From Prochlorothrix hollandica PCC 9006 = CALU 1027 (GTDB lineage Bacteria; Cyanobacteriota; Cyanobacteriia; Prochlorotrichales; Prochlorotrichaceae), in the NCBI RefSeq assembly GCF_000332315.1, contig NZ_KB235936.1, positions 48,196 through 112,195 on the forward strand: DNA of 64,000 nt, written 5' to 3'. Under the pieces are notes generated by a model. It saw nothing but the letters and a program-made list of their open reading frames with translations, made no database searches and was not told where the DNA came from. Positions 53,535 through 61,209 of the stretch are shown here, one piece after another. Each line of letters starts with the position of its first letter. Position 1 is the first letter of the stretch. A program made the position numbers and the translations under genes.

Positions 53535-54830
53535 CTAGGGCACCGAAGACAGGGAAGAAGTGGTGGTGGCTTCTTGACCCATGAGGGACTGGGCCAGGAG
53601 ACGGCGATAGAGATCGCTGAACTGGGCAGCTACACAACCCCAGCTAAACAGTTGTTCTGCCCGATCGGTGGAGGACTGGCCCAAACTCGCGGCCCAGGTG
53701 GGATCCGCCAATACCCGTTGAATTCCTTTGGCCAAGGCTTCTGCATCCTGGGGGGGCACCAGTAGTCCCGTGTCCTCGTGGGCAATGGTGAGGGCTAGCC
53801 CCCCCACACGGGACGCAACGACGGGGGTTCCACAGGCCATGGCTTCGATCGCCACCCAGCCAAACGGCTCATAGTAACTGGGAATAACACAGACATCCGC
53901 CGCCGCATAGTACAGGGGCAATTGATCATGGGGGATATACCCGGCAAACTCGGTGCGGGCGACTAGATGGCGATCGCGAATCAGTTGTTGGACGCGATCG
54001 CGTTCCTGTAACCCTTGGCGCACCTCTTCCCCTGCCAAGATCAGCCGAAAATCGACATGATCCGCCTGGAGCAGGGCTGCTGCCTCCGCCAGGGTTGCCA
54101 AGCCCTTATGGGGCGCAAACTGACCCACATAGAGCACCACCGCCTGGTGGGGGGGTAACCCCAGGGTTTCGCGGGCCTTTGCCTGGGGAATGCCATGGAA
54201 ATGCTGGGTATTGGTGCCACAGGGAATGACTTCCACGGCGGCAGTGGACGGGAAAGGCCAAAGCTGGGTTTGGCTTTCGGGGGGGACGGTGACGATGATG
54301 CGATCGGCAGTGGTCCACACCTGTTCCTCCACCGTCTGCCGCATCTGGGGAGCGTGGCTCGATTCTGCTACGGTCACCCCATCCACCACGGTGGCATAGG
54401 CCGTATGAACCCACTGCACATGACTGGTTTGCTTCAGTTGCAGACCCCACTGCGCCGAAATCCAATCGCTGGTGTGGATGACCGGATAATTGGATCCTGC
54501 TTTGGCTTGGAACGTTTGATAGGCCGCCGAAAACTCGCCCCAGATGGGGGGGTTGACTGTGGTGGAGAGAGAGGCCAACGCTTCAGCGCTTAGTCCCGGT
54601 AATCGCACGGTACGGCAATGTTCAGAATGCTGAACTTGGGTCTCTTGGCTGGGCGATCGCTGGGCCGTAAAAATATCCACCTGCCAGCCCACCTTGGCCA
54701 ACGACTCCCCCAACTGCCGCAGGTAATAGACTTCAGGAGGGGTTTTTCCCGCATCCAGGGCACCTGCCGGATCGGCGGCGAGGGAGAAAAATGCGATCGG
54801 TTGTCTGGACATTTTGGACATACACACCAT
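53535..54830 (-). CDS. Family 4 glycosyltransferase
   Basis: This 431-residue protein is read from the ATG at 54830; other in-frame ATGs follow at 54821 and 54812. It has the GT-B layout: an N-terminal domain with AFFSLAADPAGALDAGKTPP, VIHTSDWISAQWG and VQWVHTAYAT, and a donor domain with VVLYVGQFAPHKGLATL and the E-x7-E motif in SYYEPFGWVAIEAMACGTPV. The layout resembles sucrose-synthesis and sucrose-phosphate-synthase-like GT4 enzymes, but the substrate is uncertain. Full length. Confidence 0.87.
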   Translation of the reverse strand: MVCMSKMSRQPIAFFSLAADPAGALDAGKTPPEVYYLRQLGESLAKVGWQVDIFTAQRSPSQETQVQHSEHCRTVRLPGLSAEALASLSTTVNPPIWGEFSAAYQTFQAKAGSNYPVIHTSDWISAQWGLQLKQTSHVQWVHTAYATVVDGVTVAESSHAPQMRQTVEEQVWTTADRIIVTVPPESQTQLWPFPSTAAVEVIPCGTNTQHFHGIPQAKARETLGLPPHQAVVLYVGQFAPHKGLATLAEAAALLQADHVDFRLILAGEEVRQGLQERDRVQQLIRDRHLVARTEFAGYIPHDQLPLYYAAADVCVIPSYYEPFGWVAIEAMACGTPVVASRVGGLALTIAHEDTGLLVPPQDAEALAKGIQRVLADPTWAASLGQSSTDRAEQLFSWGCVAAQFSDLYRRLLAQSLMGQEATTTSSLSSVP

Positions 54831-55057
54831 CGATTCGTTGACTTAATACCACTGAACCAGCCACCGGCCCACCCCATCTTGACCAGACCCTATGGGACTA
54901 TCTGGCAGTAGCCTGCACCGCAGCAAGGCATGGCCTGCGCTAGTGCTGTTGGCTCTCCTAAGTTTATGGTGGGGGCGCTCCGCGCCCTCACTATAAATCT
55001 ACCGTTTCGGCTCTTTGTTTGGTATCTGACTATACGGTTTATACCCAAATATGGGGA

Positions 55058-55156
55058 GGGCACCTCGAAAAATCCAAATTTCCGCCCAGCCACCCACGTA
55101 AGAATCAGGGTTGTGGTGGGCGGCGAAGCCGCCCAACCCAATTAATCGAGATGCCC
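55058..55156. repeat. MITE, GGGCACCTCGA family (copy 3)
   Basis: Ends GGGCACCTCGAAAAAT and ATTAATCGAGATGCCC; central hairpin GGGCGGCGAAGCCGCCC. It has the same 99-bp length as the copy at 44146-44244. Confidence 0.85.
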
Positions 55157-55162
55157 AGGAGA

Positions 55163-55270
55163 GCCGTGCTGTTGAGGTAGTGAAAAGGTTGAGGTAGTGA
55201 AAAGACAGGCCGTCAGCCTTGTTGTACCGTTATGGCTTCACTACGTTTAGATCACTACTAGATCACTACC
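55163..55270 (+). repeat. GGTAGTG-family element, copy 2, with internal duplications
   Basis: It carries GTGCTGTTGAGGTAGTGAAA, AAGACAGGCCGTCAGCCTTG and TTGTACCGTTATGGCTTCAC, then ends GATCACTACC. GTTGAGGTAGTGAAAAG and CTAGATCACTAC are each present twice in tandem, so both ends have been duplicated relative to the copy at 33170-33250. Confidence 0.65.
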
Positions 55271-55389
55271 TGGCCTGCTACCCCGACTCCTCACCCAAAG
55301 CACCCGTTACGGGTGTTTCTGCCTTGGCGACGGTAGCCTCTGACCAGCTCTGGATTGGATCCATTGTCCAAGGAAATCTTAAGATTCAT

Positions 55390-55395
55390 TATAAT
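55390..55395 (+). promoter_or_regulatory. Candidate -10 box for the small gene at 55442
   Basis: A perfect TATAAT lies 47 bp before the ATG in a very AT-rich stretch (TTCATTATAATAATTATATA). The closest -35-like word is TTGTCC at 55364, 20 bp away, longer than ideal. Confidence 0.5.
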
Positions 55396-55441
55396 AATTA
55401 TATATTCTCGTGTACAAGTGCCTTACCCAGGCTAAAACTCC

Positions 55442-55648
55442 ATGAAACGATTTCTACCGTTCATTCTCATTGGTGCCATTCTCTTCATCGCAGGAGGTGA
55501 TAAGGTGCTGCCGGACCCCTTGGGAGCGGCCAGTGCCCAAACTCGCGCCACCATTAACAATGCCCTAGTGGGGGTTTTCCCCTCCTGGAAACCTCGCACC
55601 AATCCCAACGAGCGCACCGAAAAGGCCATTGAAGAAGCCCAGCCCTAA
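55442..55648 (+). CDS. Small conserved membrane-anchored protein
   Basis: This 68-residue protein starts MKRFLPFILIGAILFIAGGD, an N-terminal membrane helix or signal anchor, followed by KVLPDPLGAASAQTRATINN and a conserved-looking end FPSWKPRTNPNERTEKAIEE. I recall similar short proteins across cyanobacteria; function is not known. An AT-rich promoter with TATAAT precedes it. It is probably monocistronic. Confidence 0.78.
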   Translation: MKRFLPFILIGAILFIAGGDKVLPDPLGAASAQTRATINNALVGVFPSWKPRTNPNERTEKAIEEAQP

Positions 55649-55702
55649 GGCTCTGCTGCCAGTCTCCTTCGGTTCCCGCTCACCTGGCTGTATCAGTAAC
55701 CC

Positions 55703-55770
55703 CGTTCGTGCCAGTACCTCGCTCGTACCAGTACCCCGTTCGTGCCAGTACCCCGTTTGTGCCAGTACCT
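55703..55770. repeat. 17-bp minisatellite, four units
   Basis: CGTTCGTGCCAGTACCC repeats at 55703, 55720, 55737 and 55754 with small changes. It lies between the convergent small membrane protein and oxygenase genes, ending just before the oxygenase stop codon. Confidence 0.88.
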
Positions 55771-55772
55771 CG

Positions 55773-56723
55773 TTATCCCAAGCCGATTTGATTCAGGCGT
55801 TCCTTAAGGTACGATCGCGCCGTAATCGGTGGAAATCTGACTTGACCTCCCGTCTTCGCCACACAACTGGCCAGAGGTGCCAAATCCATTCCTGGACGGG
55901 GATGGACAAAATAAGGTAACGCAAACCGAGGGGAGTCTTCCATGCCCGTATTAACTACCTGATGGGTCGTGCTGCGCAACAAGCCGTTGGTAAACCATTG
56001 CAACATATCCCCCACATTGCACAACAACTGGCCTGGTTCTAACTGCACTGCCAGCCAAGACCCATCCCGCTGTTGCACCTCCAGCCCTGGCTGGGTTGCA
56101 TCACACAGAAGCGTAATCAAGTTAATGTCCTCATGGGGAGCAGCCCGCAATGCTCCAGGATGCGTAACTTCTGCCATTTGGGGATAGTGCAACACCCGCA
56201 AGACCGTGTTGCCATCTTCTGTCATGTGACAGAGCAGGTGGCGCGATGTGCCGATATAGAGGGAACAGGCTTGCAGCAGCGCATGGCTACAAATTTCTAG
56301 TTGCTGGTGCAGTTGGGTTAAGAGGGGCTGAAACTGGGGAATTTCCTTGGGCCAGACATTGGCAGGATAGGCCGTGGCTAGGGGATGATCCGGGGCAAAC
56401 TCCGGACCCATGTGCCAAAATTCCTTTAGATCAGGGATACTGCGATTCTTGGCGTGTTCCTGTCCCAGGCCCGTGAAGCCCCGTTGTCCCTGTAACTCTG
56501 GATCTTGGTATTGCTGTTTTGTGGCCGTAGGCAGGGCAAAAAACTCCTGGGCTACACCATAGACCTGTTGCAATAATTGAGGATCAATACCGGGGTTTTC
56601 AATGGCTACAAACCCAATGTTTTCCAGGGCACGTCCGAAGTGACCCACAAAACCGGCAATCTGTACCGGATTTCCGGACGTAAAGTGCCCAAGATCGACC
56701 AAGGGAAGCGGGGACTGAGACAT
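55773..56723 (-). CDS. 2OG-Fe(II) oxygenase, isopenicillin N synthase family
   Basis: This 316-residue protein has an N-terminal DIOX_N part (PLVDLGHF, FGRALENIGFVAIENPG) and a C-terminal double-stranded beta-helix. Iron ligands are His197 and Asp199 (AAPHEDINLITLL) and His254 (LRSTTHQVVNTG); Arg266 (SPRFALPYF) should bind 2-oxoglutarate. The cofactor set is established for the family; the substrate is not predictable and no biosynthetic neighbours give a clue. Full length; the start is the ATG at 56723. Confidence 0.9.
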   Translation of the reverse strand: MSQSPLPLVDLGHFTSGNPVQIAGFVGHFGRALENIGFVAIENPGIDPQLLQQVYGVAQEFFALPTATKQQYQDPELQGQRGFTGLGQEHAKNRSIPDLKEFWHMGPEFAPDHPLATAYPANVWPKEIPQFQPLLTQLHQQLEICSHALLQACSLYIGTSRHLLCHMTEDGNTVLRVLHYPQMAEVTHPGALRAAPHEDINLITLLCDATQPGLEVQQRDGSWLAVQLEPGQLLCNVGDMLQWFTNGLLRSTTHQVVNTGMEDSPRFALPYFVHPRPGMDLAPLASCVAKTGGQVRFPPITARSYLKERLNQIGLG

Positions 56724-57410
56724 AGGGTCCTGGCAAGGTTATCTGGCGTTGGGCGGTAATGCCCAATTCAAACGTTTCAAAGGCTAAGACCCTTGATTTC
56801 CCGTTTTAACCCAGCTCCATTGAGGGGAACTGATGGGGGAAACTGATGGGGTGATTTCGAGGGGGGTGGATCTTTATGCCATCACGGCCCTGTGCAATCA
56901 TGACTCTGGGGTTTGGTAAAGGCAGACCCTTCTTTCAACTTTACACCGCAGATGAACCTCCGCTCTGACAATCAAGGGTTCCCGCTTGAAGCGGGACAAG
57001 ATTAACGGGACAGTGGGGCGCGGAGTACCCCACTGTCCCGGCTTAAGTTGATACCCACAATCAACTCTGATGCTCCCGTGGGGGGAGTCGGCGCAGCCGC
57101 CCGCGATAACTCCGATGTTCCCGTTGGCTAGACAATGCGGTGGTGCGTCTTTAGGTGCGTCTTTAGGTGCGTCTTTAGGTGCGTTTTCAGAATGGCGGGG
57201 CACGATCGCCAGCAACAGATCGGGCGATCGGCGGTAAAATCGGGATGGGTGAATGATGGGGGGGGAAAATTGGTTCTCTCCGGCTGATGCTTCGATCGGC
57301 TGTAACCCCAATCTCTAACCCTAGGGGGGGATGCTAGACCCCTGGAACCTGAGGCGGGGTCAGTACCCCACACCCTTAAATTCTGCCCTTCATGTCACCT
57401 GGGATTAACC
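56724..57410. other. Intergenic region with repeats, no gene called
   Basis: Contains the 81-bp hairpin element at 56976-57056 and, at about 57144-57183, a 12-bp GGTGCGTCTTTA unit repeated three times and followed by a partial. An open frame across this on the minus strand is made largely of the two repeats, so I do not accept it. The remaining sequence shows nothing familiar. Confidence 0.6.
56976..57056 (+). repeat. 81-bp hairpin element, copy 3
   Basis: It opens GGGTTCCCGCTTGAAGCGGG, has GGGACAGTGGGG/CCCCACTGTCCC with loop CGCGGAGTA, and closes GGCTTAAGTTGATACCC. It is identical in length to copies 1 and 2. Confidence 0.88.
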
Positions 57411-59285
57411 GTGAAACTGTCTCCCCTGTCCCCCTCTGCCGCCGCCAGCGATCGCCCCGTATCCCCCACCCCTGCCCTTCAGCCTCCCAATATTTTATTG
57501 CTGGTTTTGGATACCCAACGGGCCGATCGCCTCTCCTGCTATGGCTATGGCAAAGCCACATCGCCCCACTTAGATGCCTTTGCCCAGGACTCCACCCGCT
57601 TTAACCATGCCATTGCTCCGGCCCAGTGGACTATTCCCTCCCACGCTTCCATGTTCACCGGCTCCTATCCCTCAGAGCATCAGGTCTTACAGTCCTATTC
57701 GGTGTTACCGGAGTCTCTGCCCACCTTGGCGGAACGGCTCCAGGCGGGGGGCTATTTCACGGCTGGATTTTGCAATAATCCCCTGGTGGGCATCATTAAC
57801 AATGGTCTGCGGCGGGGCTTTTATAGTTTTTTGAATTACAGCGGACTGCTGACCGATCGCCCCAACCAGGCCGGCAGTCATCCCGGATGGGTGGGTCGCT
57901 ACCGCCAGTTTTTCAAGCGTTGTTTGGCCACCGTGCTGAGCCAAGTCCAGGATGCCTTTGCCCGATCGGAGTGGCTGCTATCCCTGTCGTTGACACCGTT
58001 AATGGTGCCCCTGTGGCAAACGGCCCTCAGCTTTAAAGGCAATACAGCCAAGTCCCTGGGGGATGCAGCGCGGTTGTTGGTGAATCGGCAGATCGATCGC
58101 CAAACCTTGGATCCCCAGCAACCCATCTTTGCCTTCATCAATCTGATGGGAACCCACATGCCCTATCATCCCCCCCGCCGCTACGTGGCTCAGTTTGCGC
58201 CCCACGTCCTCCAGGACAAAACCGCTCAGCACTATCTGCGTCATTTCAACAGCGATGTTTATGGTTGGTTGGCACCCCTGGCGGGGGCACTGAACCCCCA
58301 GCAAAAGGCCACCTTGGATGGTATGTATGATGCTGAAGTAGCCCATCAAGATGAGCAATTGGGGCAATTTTTCCAGACCCTCAAGGCCGGGGGAGTTCTG
58401 GACAATACCGTTGTGATGATCTGTTCCGATCATGGGGAACACCTGGGGGAAAAGCAGTTTATTGGCCATTCCCTGTCGATTTATAACGAACTGGTCCAGG
58501 TGCCCTTGATTATTCGCGATCCCCAGGGTCAGCTACCCCCTGGATCGGTGGTGGAGGAGACGGTTTCAACCCGGCGACTTTTCCACACGGCCCTAGCAGC
58601 GGCGGGTTTGGCCACGGCGGCAGAGCAGGCTTTGAGTTTAGTTCCCGTTGGCCGGGGGACGGCTTCGACGGGGGCGATCGATCTTGAGGCGATCGGTCTT
58701 GAGGCGATCGGTCTTGAGGCGACCAGTATCGGGACAAACGGTGTCGGGATAAACGGTGTCGAGCTGGAGGCGGCAAACCCTGAAGCCCAGGTTGCCAGCC
58801 GTGATGGTGCAGCCGCAGAAGGGGCTGTGGCCGTGGGTGCTGGGTCCCGATCGCCCGCTACTGAGATCCCCGCCCCCCTCTTTGATCCCGTTTTTTCAGA
58901 AGCGATACCGCCCCAAAATGTGGTGAATCTGCTGCGGAAGCGCCAACCCCAACTGATCCACGATCGCGCCTGTGACCAACCCCGCCGCGCCGTGTGGGCC
59001 GGTTCCCATAAGCTGATTGAAACGGGTAACGCTGCCACAGGAATTAAAACCCTAGAACTCTACGATATCCACAGTGATCCCACCGAAAGCTTGAACCTTC
59101 GGGATATTTTGCCGGAAAATGTTGAGGTTTTGCAAGACTGTCTCCTCGGCTTCAGTTCCCCCTATCCAGAATCGTCCCCGGACGGTAGCGCTGGGACCCT
59201 GGGCGATCGCCCCAGCCGCGCACCGGGCTTTGATGATCCAGAAGTTCAGCAGCGTTTGCGGGATTTGGGTTATCTGGAGGAATAG
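57411..59285 (+). CDS. Sulfatase-like protein, alkaline phosphatase superfamily, with Thr at the nucleophile position
   Basis: This 624-residue protein is read from GTG at 57411. It has NILLLVLDTQRADRLSCYGY with the metal-site Asp34, AQWTIPSHASMFTGSYPSEH and VMICSDHGEHLGE for the second metal site. In true sulfatases the nucleophile motif is C/S-x-P-S/A-R; here it is Thr74-Ile-Pro-Ser-His, so the formylglycine Cys and the Arg are missing. A phosphotransferase or phosphodiesterase role is therefore more likely. At about residues 422-444 there is an AIGLE repeat insert from a 15-bp unit (58674-58718). No membrane segment is evident. Confidence 0.82.
   Translation: MKLSPLSPSAAASDRPVSPTPALQPPNILLLVLDTQRADRLSCYGYGKATSPHLDAFAQDSTRFNHAIAPAQWTIPSHASMFTGSYPSEHQVLQSYSVLPESLPTLAERLQAGGYFTAGFCNNPLVGIINNGLRRGFYSFLNYSGLLTDRPNQAGSHPGWVGRYRQFFKRCLATVLSQVQDAFARSEWLLSLSLTPLMVPLWQTALSFKGNTAKSLGDAARLLVNRQIDRQTLDPQQPIFAFINLMGTHMPYHPPRRYVAQFAPHVLQDKTAQHYLRHFNSDVYGWLAPLAGALNPQQKATLDGMYDAEVAHQDEQLGQFFQTLKAGGVLDNTVVMICSDHGEHLGEKQFIGHSLSIYNELVQVPLIIRDPQGQLPPGSVVEETVSTRRLFHTALAAAGLATAAEQALSLVPVGRGTASTGAIDLEAIGLEAIGLEATSIGTNGVGINGVELEAANPEAQVASRDGAAAEGAVAVGAGSRSPATEIPAPLFDPVFSEAIPPQNVVNLLRKRQPQLIHDRACDQPRRAVWAGSHKLIETGNAATGIKTLELYDIHSDPTESLNLRDILPENVEVLQDCLLGFSSPYPESSPDGSAGTLGDRPSRAPGFDDPEVQQRLRDLGYLEE
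58674..58718. repeat. 15-bp in-frame minisatellite in the sulfatase-like gene
   Basis: GCGATCGGTCTTGAG repeats three times (58674, 58689, 58704) with one change in the first. Each unit contains the HIP1 core CGATCG. It encodes AIGLE pentapeptides in a low-complexity insert. Confidence 0.85.
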
Positions 59286-59479
59286 GCTGGGTTGGTCCCT
59301 GCTGCCACCCATGGCACTGGCTCAGGAGCAGCGAACGGAACCCAACGGTCCTGTTGCGATATTGCGATGATGGCGATTGTTGCGGTTCCTTGCACCCCGG
59401 CTATGGGGGGTAACCTCCCTGCCTAAAATAGAAAACAACCAAGCCCACACCATCTGATCAAGAGAGGTCTGTGATTCCT

Positions 59480-59938
59480 ATGTCTGGAACTGTTGCCGAT
59501 TTCATGAGTCGCGACGTGATCACCGTCAGTCCCGACACGTCCATCAAAGACGTGCTTCAACTGTTGGCTGACAAGCACATCGGGGGGCTACCCGTGGTGG
59601 ATGCTACCCAGACCTTGGTGGGGGTGATCTCGGAAACCGATCTGCTGTGGCAGGAAAGTGGTGTGACACCACCGCCCTACATCACCCTGTTGGACAGCAT
59701 TATTTACCTCAAAAACCCCGCCACCTATGAGCGGGATCTCCATAAAGCCCTGGGGCAAACTGCCGCTGAGGTGATGACCAAAAAGCCCATTACGATCGCC
59801 CCCCATCAGCCTTTGTCGGAAGCGGCCCGTATAATGCACGATCGCCACATCCATCGTCTGTTTGTGCGGGATGATCAAGGCCAGGTCATTGGTGTGCTGA
59901 CAGTCGGTGATATCATCCGCGCCATGGCTCAGCCCTAG
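59480..59938 (+). CDS. CBS-domain pair protein
   Basis: This 152-residue protein is read from the ATG at 59480 (MSGTVADFMSRDVITVSPDT); a GTG at 59471 would add three residues, and the AGAGAGG at 59461-59467 suits neither perfectly. Two CBS motifs are present: DFMSRDVITVSPDTSIKDVL to GVISETDLLW, and EVMTKKPITIAPHQPLSEAA to GVLTVGDIIRAM. A Bateman module of this type binds adenosyl ligands and acts as a sensor. No effector domain is attached; the regulated partner is unknown. Confidence 0.9.
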   Translation: MSGTVADFMSRDVITVSPDTSIKDVLQLLADKHIGGLPVVDATQTLVGVISETDLLWQESGVTPPPYITLLDSIIYLKNPATYERDLHKALGQTAAEVMTKKPITIAPHQPLSEAARIMHDRHIHRLFVRDDQGQVIGVLTVGDIIRAMAQP

Positions 59939-60489
59939 CCCGTAACCTGGGTAACGGAGTCCGCAATGGGTCGTGTCTTGTGCGTCCTCCGGGCGCACAC
60001 CACACCAAGGGTTTCAGCCGTCGAGATCCTTACAACTGATTTAGGATTGCTGTAGTCTCGGTTTGACTTTATGAAGTTTAGATAAAGCCAGTGGCGGATT
60101 TGTGGTTTAGATCACCATATTTTTTAAAGATTCTGTGAAGTTTTCCCAATTCATCGTCGCTTCTGGAGGGGAGTGCTAGGGTATTGTCTAGGGGTTACTA
60201 CGGATGACAGATCGAAATTCTCATCAATCAGAAGGTTCAATTCATCCTTACTCTAATGCTGAGATAGTCCCCGATATCACATTTGACGGAACTGCACGTC
60301 GATCGCCCATCCACCCGCATACAGCACCTTAAGAAATCCTGTTTTACCCTAACAGCCCCATGCCCCTGTCCTGTCTAACTGGCTCCACAGCTCTGTCATA
60401 GTTCCGATAGGTTAGGAGATTTAGGGTATGGCCGGATTGCCTGATTTAGCCTGTGTTGCACTCTCTACCTTCAGGAGCCATCAAAGCCC
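59939..60489. other. Intergenic region
   Basis: Contains the TACAGCA-family MITE copy 3 at 59952-60054. From 60060 to 60489 it is of mixed composition with no gene; the sequence TTAGGAGATTTAGGGTATGG near 60413 may include the promoter of the 54-residue gene, but boxes are unclear. Confidence 0.5.
59952..60054. repeat. 103-bp MITE, TACAGCA family (copy 3, degenerate left end)
   Basis: The left end is decayed (TAACGGAGTCCGCAAT) but the right end ATTTAGGATTGCTGTA and the length of 103 bp are kept. The central hairpin has changed (GTGCGTCCTCCGGGCGCAC) yet still pairs at its base. It begins 14 bp after the CBS gene stop. Confidence 0.82.
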
Positions 60490-60654
60490 ATGCAGTCTCT
60501 ATCTTCACTCCCCGATCGCCTTAAGAAACTCTCTGTCGCTGACATCTGGAGCCTGACCTCCCAGGAGCGTTATCAACTCAGTCTCTGGCTCAAAGGTGAA
60601 AACTGGACAGATCTCCACAGCTTTGCCCATATCCTCGACCAAAAGGCCCACTAG
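60490..60654 (+). CDS. Small orphan protein of 54 residues
   Basis: The frame reads MQSLSSLPDRLKKLSVADIW, then SLTSQERYQLSLWLKGENWT and ends DQKAH. It looks like a small amphipathic helical protein with no membrane helix. A perfect terminator follows 18 bp after the stop, which supports a real transcription unit. I do not recognise the family. It may be a short cyanobacterial regulatory or stress protein, but nothing in sight shows that. Confidence 0.65.
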   Translation: MQSLSSLPDRLKKLSVADIWSLTSQERYQLSLWLKGENWTDLHSFAHILDQKAH

Positions 60655-60672
60655 CTCCCTGCCCATAGCAAC

Positions 60673-60711
60673 GGTGACCTCCTCGCGACTCAGGGAGGTC
60701 ACCTTTTTTTT
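60673..60711 (+). terminator. Rho-independent terminator of the 54-residue gene
   Basis: GGTGACCTCC and GGAGGTCACC form a perfect 10-bp stem with an 11-nt loop, followed by eight T. Confidence 0.93.
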
Positions 60712-60712
60712 G

Positions 60713-60785
60713 GGTAGTGCTGTTTAGGTAGTCAAAAGACAGGCCATAAGCTTTGTTGTACCGTTACAACTTCACGTTGATCCCC
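60713..60785 (+). repeat. GGTAGTG-family element, copy 3 (right end decayed)
   Basis: It opens GGTAGTGCTGTTTAGGTAGT and has AAAAGACAGGCCATAAGC, TTTGTTGTACCGTTACAA and CTTCACGTTGATCC. The closing CACTACC end is lost. It starts immediately after the terminator T-run. Confidence 0.65.
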
Positions 60786-60986
60786 TGGTTTGGTAGGCTT
60801 GAACCCTGGTTAAACTCAGCAACCCCAGGGTTAGTTGCTCAGCGCGATGGTGCGTGATGGTGAATGAAGGTGCGTGAGGGTGTGCGATGGTGAGGGATAG
60901 AAGTTGGGGTGTAGGTTGTGCAGGACGTAAGGGTTTTCGGGACAAGTCTCTTGAACGCCACAGACCTCCAGCAGATACATTGGTTA

Positions 60987-61089
60987 TACAGCAGTCCTAA
61001 ATGGGTCGTGTGGTGTGCCCCCGGAGGGGGCACACCACACCAAGGGTTTCAGCCGTCGAGATCCTTACAACTGATTTAGGGTTGCTGTA
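60987..61089. repeat. 103-bp MITE, TACAGCA family (copy 4)
   Basis: It has intact ends and the perfect GTGTGCCCCC/GGGGGCACAC hairpin, nearly identical to copy 1. It lies 120 bp upstream of the 61210 gene. Just before it, at about 60845-60897, is a short GGTGCGTGA-type tandem repeat. Confidence 0.9.
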
Positions 61090-61209
61090 GCTGTGGATCA
61101 GTGGAAGGGGATTAGATGCAAAGAGGGTCTAGCCCCTGGTGGGGGCTAATCTTGCCTTGAATCCTCACCCCCCGATCCGCTGCCAGAGAATGTAGAGATT
61201 GGATAAGAC

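Larger units (their letters stand above)
54831..55441. other. Intergenic region with three repeat elements
   Basis: Holds an inverted repeat at about 54960-55000 (TTTATGGTGGGGGCGC and its inverse GCGCCCTCACTATAAA), a GGGCACCTCGA-family MITE at 55058-55156 and a GGTAGTG-family element at about 55163-55270. The stretch 55271-55441 contains the likely promoter of the small gene at 55442. Confidence 0.7.

Noticed and set aside
56898-57311. Minus-strand open frame with APKD repeats
   Set aside because: It spans the 81-bp hairpin element and a 12-bp repeat, so the frame is repeat-derived; codon pattern is not gene-like.
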